Source of the DNA: Acetobacteraceae bacterium
GTDB taxonomy: Bacteria > Pseudomonadota > Alphaproteobacteria > Acetobacterales > Acetobacteraceae
DNA length: 12,704 nucleotides
Assembly (NCBI GenBank): GCA_027489135.1
Contig: JAIYAI010000345.1
Span: 1-12,704 of the forward strand
Direction: 5' to 3'
Below, in pieces: positions 1-11,300 of this stretch; within the stretch, counting starts at the first letter, position 1, and each line of letters begins with the position of its first letter. The position numbers and the translations under genes were made by a program. The notes beneath the pieces are model-generated. The model saw nothing but the letters and a program-made list of their open reading frames with translations, was not told the origin of the DNA and did no database searches.

Positions 1-2
1 CG

Positions 3-2366
3 CAGCTTGCGGGCGATATCCTCGCCGCCGGCAGTGTCGAGATCACCGGCCAGGGCGAGAACACGGCGGATGCGACCGTGGACGTGCTTTCGGTCTCGCT
101 GCTCTCCGGACAGGGTGCCGTTGCTCAGGCCCTGATCACGTCCGATGCGGACATCAACGCGGGCGTCGCGGCCACTGCGGCGATCGCCCTGACCGGGGCG
201 ATGACGATCAATGCCCGGACGCAGGGCAACCACAACAAGGCGACGGCCACGGCCACGGCCAACAGTGGCGGCGTGCTCGGCGGCGTGTCGATCGTGCTCG
301 CGACGGCGAGCATCGGTGGCGGCGTGACCGGCTTCATGGACGGGACGGTCAGCAGCGGCACCAATGTCTCGGTCAACGCGACCGCGACGAACATTGCCGA
401 TGCCACGACCTCTGCGGCGGGGATCGGCAGCCTCGCGGGCATCGCCGGCACCGGTGCCCAGGCGCTCATCCTCGATGCGGCCGACGTGACCGCGCGGATG
501 GCCGGGGCCGTCACCATCAGCGGTGCGCTCAGCGTCGCGGCCGGGGCGACGAACTCCGCACTGGCCGATTCGAATGCCGGTGCGGGCGGCATCGTGGGCA
601 TCACCGGGTCGACCCTGCAGGCGATAATCGCTGGCGGGGTCTTCGCCAGCCTCACCGGCGTGGTCGACAACGCCTCGGCCGTGTCGGTCACGGCGACCGG
701 ATCGAACACGGCCGATGCAAGTTCCAAGGCGATCACCATCGGGCTGTTCAGTGGTGCCGGCGCCGATGCGCTGGCGGAAGTCACTGCGGCCGCCGTGGTG
801 AGCGCGACCATCGGCAGCAGCGCTCTGCTGCGCACGGCCGCCGGCGCCGCGATCACCGTTCAGGCGACGGGCTTCAACAGCGCCGACGCGACCTCGGTCG
901 GCGGCAGCGGCGGCGTGTTTACCATCACCGCGATGCTGCCGAGCGCCTTCGTCCGCGGTGCCGTCATCGCGGATATGCTGGGCGACCTGCTCGACACCAA
1001 CGGGCAGGCCGGCAGCCTGACCATCCGGGCGATCGGCCAGAACCTGGCCAATGCCGATGCGAGCATCACGTCGATCTCCATCGCCGGTGCCGCCGGCGCC
1101 AATGCGAAGGCCGAGGTTTCCGACACGGCGGATGTGACCGCGCGCCTCAGCAGCACCGCATCGGTGACCGCGGCCGGGGCCATCCTGATCGAAGCGCTGA
1201 CCCAGGGCGATCGCAACAAGGCGACCAGCTTCGTGCGTGGCGGGAATGCCGGCCTGCTGGCGGCAGTTTCCGTCATGTACGCCGACTCGGACGTGAATGG
1301 CGGCGTCAGCGCCGTGCTCGACGGCGACGTGCTGGATGCAGGCGGCGTCACCGTGCAGACGGACTCGCGCAACATCGCCGAGTCGGAGATCATCACCAAG
1401 ACCTTCAGCGCCGTCTTCGCCTTCGGCGGTGCCGCGGCGCATGCCGATGTCGGCAGCGCCGCCGACAGTACGGTCAGCATGGGCTCCGGGTCGGTGGTCG
1501 AGGTGGATGGCGCGCTGACGCTGAACGCGCTTGGCGTGAACGACGCCACGGCGACATCCGAGGCCGCGACGGCGGGGCTGATCGCGATCGGCCAGGCCAA
1601 GCCGGTGGCGACGGTCGCGGGCGGGATCGCGGCCACGTTGAACGGCGACGTGAACCGCGCGGGCGCGATCAACGTGATCGCGCAGGGCGCCGCCAATGCG
1701 AATGCCGCGTCGGCTCAGAACACCTTCGGTCTGGCGGCGGTGAGCGGGGCGATTTCGCTGGCGACGGTGTCGAGTGCCGCGATCACCGCCGCCTCCATCG
1801 GTTCCAGCGCGGATATCGACGCGCCTGGTGCCAAGATCGCGGTGCAGGCGATCTCCAACAACGAGGCCTTCGCCTCCTCCGAATCGCTCCGCGGCGGCGG
1901 CATCTCGGTCGGCAATGCCAGCCCGGAGGCGACCGATAGCGGCCAGACGACGGCCAGCGTGCTGGGCGATATCCGATCGGCTGGCAATGGCGCGGGGGCG
2001 GCGAGCCTCAGCATCGAGGCCCAGGGCGCGGACCGCGCCACGGCCCAGGTGCGCTCCGTCTCGGGCGGCGCCATCAATGTCGACCTCTCTGAATCCAAGG
2101 CGGTGAACAATTCCGCGACCACCGCGACACTGGGCGGCACGGGTTCGGTGATCGTCGTCTCCGGCAGCATCACGACGCATGCGCTCGGCCTGTCCGATGC
2201 CGATGCCAACACCAAGAGCACTGGTGGGGGCGGCGTGAACATCGCCGACTACGGCGCAACCGCGACGGCTTCGCCGGACGTGGCCGCGAGCGTCGGCGAC
2301 AATGCCTTCATCCAGGCCGGCGGAACGATCACGCTGAGCGCCGACCACAACAAGCCCCCGACCACG
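3..2366 (+). repeat. Fifteen LktA-like filamentous-adhesin repeats, period about 55 residues
   Basis: Each unit starts with an alternating strand of the type [VIL]-x-[VIL]-x-A-x-G-x-N-x-A-x-A, followed by a Gly/Ala/Val stretch and a polar turn. Examples are VSVNATATNIADA, ITVQATGFNSADA and LTLNALGVNDATA. Strand starts fall at 36, 201, 366, 528, 681, 852, 1017, 1182, 1347, 1515, 1668, 1836, 2007, 2169 and 2328, giving spacings of 51-57 residues (mean 54.6). The last unit is degenerate. This is the pattern of leukotoxin LktA-type filamentous adhesins, which form long beta-solenoids on the cell surface. The units are diverged from one another in both DNA and protein, so the array is old, not a recent tandem amplification. 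The array probably extends upstream of base 3. The family name is from pattern recall; the periodicity is read directly. Confidence 0.8.
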
Positions 2367-5300
2367 CTATCCGACGGCAGCTTCAACACGCAGACCGGCG
2401 TCAGCAGCAGCGCGAACACGATCAGCTTCTCCGCGCCGCACGGCTTCTCCACGAACGGCATCGTGACCTATGTCGGCGTGATCAACGGCGTCGTCGGCCT
2501 GCAGAACGGCCGCACCTACACGGTCATCCGCGTGGACGACGATACGGTGAAGATCGGCGCGCAGTTCGAGGCGAACGGCGCGACCGTCAATCGCGACTTC
2601 GACACCATCAACTTCCTGACGCCGCATAACTTCGTGACCGGCGACGAGGTCGTCTACGACGCCGTCGGGTCGGTCATCGGCGGGCTGGTCGATGGCAAGG
2701 TGTACGAGGTCTACGTGATCGATACGACGACGATCAAGCTGGCGGATCCGCTGATCTCGCGCGTTCCGGTCTTCGTCAACGGATCCTCCATTGCCGACGA
2801 CACCGTCACGGCATTCCTCCACAACTTCCAGGTCGGCGATGCCATCACCTACGAGGGCCTGGGCGAGGCGTCGGATTTCAGCGCGCTTGCGGTGGACGTG
2901 AAGATCGTCGACGTCCTCGTCGATCTGCCCGATCCGGGGGTCGATTTCTTGGTCAAGTCGCCGGAACGCGACGGCAGCGGGACGATCGTGGACTACCCCG
3001 CGAACAACAACATCTATCTCGGCGACAATCCCTTCGTCGTCGGCCAGCAGGTCCGCTACACGGTCGCCAATGGCGGCGACCCGATCGGCGGGCTGGCGGA
3101 TGGTCGGATCTATCGCATCGCCTCCCTGACCGACGCCGACACGACGGTCACGCTGAAGCGCAATGACGCGGTGAGCACCAACGTCCGGTTCCAGCGCACC
3201 GATACCGGGACGCTCGTCATTCGCAACGACGGCGTCAATTGGTCCACGCAGGGCTATCGCGCGGACGATCCGCTCATCATCGCCGGGGCCGGGCCGAACA
3301 ACGGGAACTTCACCATCGCCAGCGTCAGCGGCAGCACGATGCGGCTGACGACGAACGTCACGCAGGCCACGCGCGTCGTCGACAGCATGACCTTCGCCCA
3401 GAACGGGGCGGGGGACCGGCTGACCCGGAATGACGGCCGCAACTGGTCCGCGGACGGCTTCACCGCCGGCATGCAGATCACGGTGTCCGGCGCTGGTGCG
3501 AACAACGGGATCTACACCATCCAGTCCGTCGCCGGCACGCAGCTCACGCTGAACGTGACCAACAGCGTCACCAACGCGACGGTGACCAAGACGGTGGATC
3601 GTGCGCAGCTTCTCAAGAGCTTCGATCAGCCGCTGGTGGTGCTGACGCCGGACAAGACCTCCTCGGCGCTGCACAAGTTCCAAGCGCTTACGGAGCAGGA
3701 CCTGCTCGAGAACGGCAAGACGTATTACGTGGTTGAGGTCGCCGGCAATACCTTCAAGATCTCGGACGAGCCGGGCGGGGCGCCGATCTCGATCAATCCG
3801 GGCGGGCTGAGCGGTGGCCCGCATGGGTTCCAGCTGCTGGGCGTGGACCTGACGGCCGGGGGCAGCGGTACCCAGCAGGTCGCGATGAACATCACTGCCG
3901 CAGGGGCCGCTGGAACGGCGTTCCTGCTCTCCGATGCGACAGCCAACGCGATCGGCGCACCGAGCGGCGACTGGGTCGTGACCAGCACCGCGGCCGGTGG
4001 CGGCGGTGGGGTGATCGATGTCAAGGCAGCGACGTCCGTGGCGACGGAGACGGTCAACGTCACCGTGACCGTCAATGGCGGTGCGCGGCTCGATGCGACA
4101 GACATCGTCCTGAAGACGGACTCGCGCGGCTCCGTCGCGGGCATGGCGACGAATGGTGGTGTCGGCTTGGTCTCGGTCGGCGATGCCTATGCGCGGGCAG
4201 ACCTCACGATCAACAACACGATTTCCGTCGAGGCCGGCGCCATCCTCGACGCTACGGACGACGTGACCATCGACGGGCGAACCGAACTGACCGGCAATGC
4301 GGTGGCCACCACGGACGCCGCGGGCCTTGGTTCGGGCGTGGACTCGCGCGCGCGCACCCGGCTGAACTACGACAACCGGGCGGACATCGCCGGCCGGATC
4401 ACGGCGGGCGACCAGCTCGACATCACCGCGCGCACGGCGCTGAAGGGCGACGTGAATGCGAAGGCCGATGCCGACGGGCTCGGTGCGGATTCGGATGCGA
4501 ACGACAGTGACGGCGAGGGCGTCCGCATCGGCGAGAACGAGGGGAGTACCCTCGTCAACCTGATCCCGACCGCGATCGTCGCGGGCCGGGCCGTCGCACT
4601 CACCGCGCGGGTCGAGAAGCTCGATGCGCGCGCCGATGCCTTCTCGGATGCCTCGGCCGTCGGCGCCGATTCCGATGCGGCCGGCCGCGTGATCGTCCGC
4701 GGCCAGGCCCTCGTGCTGTTCGACAGCGGCTCGAACGTCACGGGGTCGGACTCGCTGACGGTGACCTCGGCCTATCAGAACGTCGACCTGCTGGCCGATC
4801 CCAGGGCGGAGATGAGCGGCGGCGGCGGCGATACCGATGCGCGCGCGACGGTGGATGTCGATGTCGACATCAAGGTCATCGGCCGCCAGAACGCCGAGCT
4901 TCACACCGCCGACCTCTCGGTCAACGCGCTCCTCAGCTTCACGGGCGATGGCTATTCGCGTGACCCGACGCGCAGCGGCGCGCTGATCGACTTCGGCGAT
5001 ACGTCGCAGGGTGGAACACCGGATTTCGACCGCGAGATCTTCTGGGAGGCGACCACCTATCTCCTCGGCGAGGCCAATCCGATCCTGACCGTCGACGCGA
5101 ACGGCACCATCACCGAGATGGTGAACGTCCAGGTCGCCGGTGGCCATGGGATTGGCTACACCTATGGCGCGGCGGAGGACATCGTCGTCCTCGACATCGA
5201 CTACGACCGCGCGCCGGAGGTGGATTTCTTCACCACCGACCAGACAACGCGCGATGGGCTGGTGACCGGCAAGGGCCAGATCTGGGGCAACGCCGGCGAC

Positions 5301-8300
5301 TTCATCATCCAGCACACCTGGGATTCGGTGAAGCTGACCAACCACTCGACCCGCGACATGATCACCAACCTGATCGATGTCGTGCTGATCGCGGTTACCG
5401 ACATCGATATCGACGTCGAGGGCGTGCCGGATCCGACCAACGCGCCGGCCAACGGCGTGAGCATCAGCGCCCAGGAAGGCAATGATTCGGGCACGGCCTT
5501 CGAGTTCGACATCGGCCACTTCTTCCCGGAGACGCAGGTCCTGATCCAGAACCTGCGGCCGGCTGGGGTCGGCAACGGGCCCGACATCATCCTCAACGGC
5601 AACATCGAGAATCCGATCGGGCGGACCTACGTCAACAACCTGTCGGGCGACATCTTCGCCGGCAGCGATGATCCGACCGAGGTCATCCGCACCAATATCC
5701 TCGAGCTGAACGCGGATCGCGGCACGATCGGCGCGCCGGCGGGCATCGCCGGCCGGCGTCCGATCTGGGTCGAACTGGTCGAGTACCGTGACCAGGCGAA
5801 CGTCGTGAACAAGGCCGAGCTCTTCGCCGAGGCGGGCCTCGATGTGGTGCTCGACATCACTGCCAACCGCCGGTCCCAGGCGGTGCTGGGGGCGGCGTTC
5901 ACGCAGACCATCGCCTCGATCCGGGCCGGCGACGATGTCGACGTCGTGGTCAACGACAGCAAGGAAGGCAACGACACCGTCAGCATCATCGCCGATGTCT
6001 TCGTGCAGGATCTCGGCGATTCGCTGCAGAACCTGACGGTGAAGGAACACTGGCGGCCGGACAACAATCCACTGAGCGTCGGCCTGATCAACATGCTGCG
6101 GACCTTCGGGACCGCGACCTCGGAACTCAACTCCTCCTATGTCTTCGACGAGGTGCGGGCCGGCGACGATATCGTCATCGGCCATGTCACCACGACGGGC
6201 AGCGAGGCGATGAGCAGCGCGACGACCGTGCTGACCGGGAATACCGCGCAGACCTATGCCTTCGTGTCCGACATTCCCCCGGACCGGGTGGTGAACATCA
6301 CCGTCTTCACCGATGTGGCGGCGTCGCTCATCGACCTGGATACGGGCCTTGCGGTCGCGCCGCCGGCGGACGGCACGCCACTGATCTTCATCACGACGGA
6401 TGGGTTCATCGACGCGACGGAGCAGAGGGGCGACATGCTGATCGGGCATGTCCACTCCACGACCTCCAACGTGACGCTGAAGTCGGGCCGCCGGATCCTC
6501 GACGGCGACGGCCTGGCCAGCATCGACGTGACCGGCGTAGTACTGTCCCTGTCGGCCGGCGTCGTCACGCCAGAGACGCCCGCACCCTCCCTGGGCGGGA
6601 TCGGCACGACCACCGACTTCCTCGAGATCAACTCCGACCGCAACGACACGGCGGCCGGCCGGCTCGATGCCTTCGAGACCGCGGCAACCACGCATGACGG
6701 CATCTTCGTCAGCGAGATCACGCGGGATCTTCGGGTCGGCACCGTCAGCACGCTCGGGGACGTGACGCTCCGCACGGTGAGCGGCTCGATCCTGGACTTC
6801 GCGGACGATGCCGTGACCAACGTCTCCGGCCAGAGCATCGACATCGATGCCAACGGCCGCACCTCGACCATCGGCGACTCCAAGAACGCCCTGGAGATCA
6901 ACAGCTCCCGCAGCACTGCGTTGCCGCCGGCGCTCGACGCCGACGGGTCCGATGTCTCCCTCGAGGCAGGCTCCGACATCAACGTCTTGGAGACGGTGGG
7001 CTATCTCCGCCTGCTCGTCGCCCACTCGTACTTCGGCAACATCCAGCTCGGCGTCGAGGATTCCGCAGCGGTGCGGGAGGACCTCTACCTCGTGAAGCAG
7101 GGCACCGCCCGCTTCGCCGAGAACAACGCCACCGCGGGCGGCAATACGGTGGATGCGGTCCGGACGGTGGATCGCGGCCGGGTGCTGGCGGAAGGCGGCT
7201 CCATCCGGATCGAAGTGGGCGACAACGTGTCGCTGCACGAGGCGAGCGAGATCTTCTCCCGCGCTGACATCACGATCATCGCGGACACCTCGATCATTGA
7301 TCCGGGTGTCGGGGCCGTGCTCGACCTGCGTGGCAAGATCGTCGCCGGCGCCACGCTGGTGACGGCCGGCAGCCTGACCAACAACCTGCCCTTCGGCGTC
7401 ATGGCGCCGACGCTGACCAAGCCGGCCTTCAAGACGCAGATCATCACCGGCCGCGATGCCGACCGCATCAACTTCGGCGATGCGTCGGGCATCAGCGGGC
7501 AGACCGCACAGGGCAGCGTGGGGTACATCTTCCTCGGCTCCCAGACCGAGGTCTTCTCCGGCGGCGACGAGGATCGGATCCGCGTCTTCTACCTCCAGGA
7601 TACGGCGACAGTCACCTCGCCCGCCTCCCTTACCGCGGCGACGCTGGCCGGCACGCAGGACGCGAACCACAAGCTCAGCCTGCATGGCCAGGGCGGCGCG
7701 GACACCTACGAGATCTTCACGCTCGGCAGCCAGGGTCCGGACCGGCGCAACGCGGTCATCAACGTGCTGGACGAGGGCGGCACCGCCGACGAGGGCAACG
7801 CGCTCTTCGTCTATGGGCGCGATGCGACCGCGTCGGAGGGGGCCGGCTTCGACACGGACGACATCTTCCTGCTGCGCAGCGCGACCACCATTGCGGACGA
7901 GACGCCGGACCGACCGGCCTTCGTCCAGCTGCTCTATGGGGCGCTGAACCGCTACACCGATGTCATCACCGGCAACGAGCAATCGATCGAGTCGCTCCGG
8001 ATCTACTACGATCGCGGCATCACCGATCGTGTGACGGTCGAAGGGCTCGGCGGCAACGACGCCTTCTTCAGCGACGACACCCGCGCCGTGGTCACGCTTG
8101 ACGGCGGCTCGGGCAACGACCGCTTCCAGATCGGCCAGCTGTTCGGGTCGCGCCGCAGCGATACCGACAGCGGGCTGCTGGCGGGCGACAGCTTCGGCCA
8201 GATCGCCACCACCCGCGGCTGGCTCAGCGTCGGCAACAACGCGCCCATGCTGGTCCAGGGCGGCACGGGCGACGACGAGGTCACGGTCTACGCGAACCAG

Positions 8301-11300
8301 TCGGCGCTGCGGATTGAGAGTGGCGACGGCAACGATCTCGTGACGGTCCGGGCCTTCGACCGCGCCGTCACCTTCGACCTCGGCTCGACGGTGCTGAACA
8401 CCAACGTGCCGATCATTGGCCAGACTACCGACAGCACGGTCCGGATCGACGGCTCCCTCGACGAGGCCCAGGCGGTGATCAACGCGCCGGTCTCGGTCGA
8501 TGGCGGGACGGCCTTCGACAAGCTCCTCGTGCTCGGCACCGAGAATGGCGAGGACTTCGTGGTGACCGACGAGGGCGTCTTCGGCGCCGGCCTCTCGGTT
8601 CGCTACACGGCGGTCGAGGTGGTCGAGGCGGATGCGCAGGAGGGCAACGACTCCTTCTACGTGCAGTCCACCGCGGCGGGTGTCGGCTACCGGGTGATCG
8701 GCGGGCTCGGCTCCGACGCCATCCTCGGGACCAGCGATGTCAACACGGACATCATGACGCGCGAGCTCGAAGGCCTGCCCGGCGCGCTCGACTTCAAGGT
8801 GAACGCCAGCGATTCGCTCTATGGCGGCCTGACGGTGCCTGGCATCGACTACAACGTCGCCACCGCGGGCGAGGGGCTCGTCATCCTCGACGAGACCAAT
8901 GGCGGCACGGCGGTCTGGGAGGGCGGCGCCCTTGGCGGCCGCACCTTCATCCAGGCCGTCGACAGCTACGCGGTTCGTCTGGCGCGGCCGCTGGTCCAGG
9001 GCCAGGTGGTGCATGTGGTGGTCACGGCCGCGCGGAGCGCGCAGCAGGAGGAGGACAACACGCTCCTCAACCCCGCGCCGCTCGCCAACGGTGCAGGCGA
9101 CAGCATCTGGCTGACCGAGAATTTCGACGGCACGATCGAAAGCTTCCAGCGCTCCGTCCTGGTCAACGGCGTGGCGACGCTGGTTCCCAACCGCTCGGTG
9201 GTGCTGACTTTCGATGCCACGAACTGGAACAAGGGCCTTGTGGTCACCCTCTTCGCGCCGAACGACAGCCGGAGCGAGGGCGAGCGCCGGGTGGTGATCC
9301 AGCACCACGTCATCTCGTCCGTCGACAGCTATATCAACGCCGATGTGCGCAATATCGAGGTCGCCGTCCGCGACAACGACACGCCTGGCGTCATCGTCCT
9401 TTCCGGCGAGGGCTTCCAGGGCAGCACGGACAACACGCTGCAGGTGCTCGAAGGGCCGACCGCGGGCGGCCAGGGGATCACCGACAGCATGCTGGTGCGG
9501 CTCTCGGCGCCGCCGGCGCCGGGCAAGACCGTGGTGCTCGACGTCGTGATCCCGCCGGAGGTCGACCAGCAGGCCGTCCTGACCAATCCGGGTTCCGACG
9601 CGCGGCTGACGTTCTCCGGCGGCAGCTGGAAGATCACCTTCACCGCGGCGGATTGGGAGACGCCCGTCATCATCGGGATCGAGGCCCGCGACGACGCCCG
9701 CAAGGAGGATCCCTTCACCGGGCGGATCAGCTTCGTTCGCAACGCGGCGACGACCGACGCCAACTACCTCTTCCCGAACCTGCGCGCGGGCGCGGCGGGC
9801 ATCGATGTCCGGGTGCTCGACAACGACACCGGCGGCCTCCTGGTGACGGAGACCTTCGGCAGCACGCTGCTGGTGCCTGGCGTTCCCGGCATTGAGGGCA
9901 GCTTCACCGACGGCCGGACGGACGATGTGACGGTGCGGCTGACGGCGGATCCCGGCCGCGGCATCAGCGTCGCGCTGCTGACAGACGGTCTTGCTGACGT
10001 CACGGAGATCAACGGCGTCGCTGTCACGCTGCAGTCGGTCGGCGAGGAGCGCTCCTCTCTGTCCTTCAGCGGCGCCGTCACGTACTCCGGGTCCGGCGGC
10101 GTAGGCGTGATCTCGCGCACGGATCTGGTCGGAAACTTCGTTCTGGAAGGCTTCCGGGTCGGCGAATTGCTGCGGTTGTCCAACACCGGCAACAGCACCC
10201 TGAACACCGGGACCTTCGTCATCACCGGTGTCAGCGCGCCGGTCGATCAGCCGGACCCGGCCAATGACGTGCCATCCCGCATCACCATCGCCGGTGCGCC
10301 GACGGCCACGCTGTCGCTGAGCAACGTCTCCCTCTTCGAGACCGTCCGCGACGGCTATTTCGACGGCGTCGTGAACGGCAGCGCTGCGACCCGCAGCTTC
10401 ACGCGCGCGGACGGGACCAGCTGGCTGACCGACGGGTTCCTCGAAGGCCAGCGCATCCGCGTCACGGACGACAAGGGCGTCTCGGCCATCTTCAAGATCG
10501 CCGAGATCAGCGGCACCAACGGCACGCGGGACAACATCCTCACCGTCACCGGGGAAGGACTCTTCCCGGCTGCCTTCAACACCAACAGCTTCGGCGTCCT
10601 GATCGAGCGCATGGCGGCGCTGGTGAGCTTCAACACCGGCAACCAGGCCGACTGGATGGTGCCCCAGACGGTCACGCTGCAGGCTGACCCGTTCTTCACC
10701 CTGCCGCTGGTGCGTCAGGGCGTGAAGATCTACCCGGTCTCCGCGCACCTGCTGTCCGAGCTGCGCGGTCCGGTGGAGGTCGAGGGCGGCGCGGTCGGCG
10801 GTGGGCGGCCGCTGGTATCGGCCGTGAAGCTGCCGGGCGAGGGCGACGCCTTCGCCGCGACGGTGCCGGTCCAGCTGCCGGAATCGCAGCAGGTCGATAT
10901 CCTGGGCCTCTACAACGACAGCAGCCGGGAGAACACGACCGGCGCGATGGCGACGACCGGCGTCACCGGCTACGGCATGGCGGGCAGCCTCGATCTCGGC
11001 CTTGCCAGCCCGATCTTCGGCGAGACCGGCAAGTTCAATGCCGGGGTCAACTTCGGCCGCATCGCCCTCGCCAACGGGATCTACGGCACCAGCAACACGG
11101 TCAGCACCATCGAGACGGTGAATGTCCTGCTCGGCCAGGGCGATGACCGCATGGATGTCGGCGGCACCATCAGCAGCGCGTCTGCCATCGACGTCACGGG
11201 CAATGTGGTGCTCGCGTCCGATGTCGGCGGCGGCTCCGTGGTCCGGGCCGGCTTCGACTGGCTCGCGGCGGGCTACCTGCCGGGTCAGACGGTGACCATC

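Noticed and set aside
125..2242. Minus-strand open frames of 175-278 codons opposite the first adhesin block
   Set aside because: They are Ala/Pro/Ser-rich reverse readings of the repeat DNA, have no convincing ribosome binding sites, and break wherever the sense repeats vary.
3..2366. Recent tandem duplication or a DNA-level repeat array
   Set aside because: The units share a period and strand pattern but no long identical stretches of DNA, so they are old, diverged protein repeats.
831..3920. TAAG motifs (about 831-850 and 3894-3920) resembling LapG-type dialanine cleavage sites
   Set aside because: Such sites lie in the N-terminal retention module of LapA-type adhesins; here they are in Ala-rich repeats where the tetrapeptide arises easily.
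6426..6434. An RGD tripeptide that might be an integrin-binding site
   Set aside because: With the high Gly and Asp content, one or more RGD triplets are expected by chance in 4200 residues, and nothing around it is conserved or loop-like in a recognisable way.
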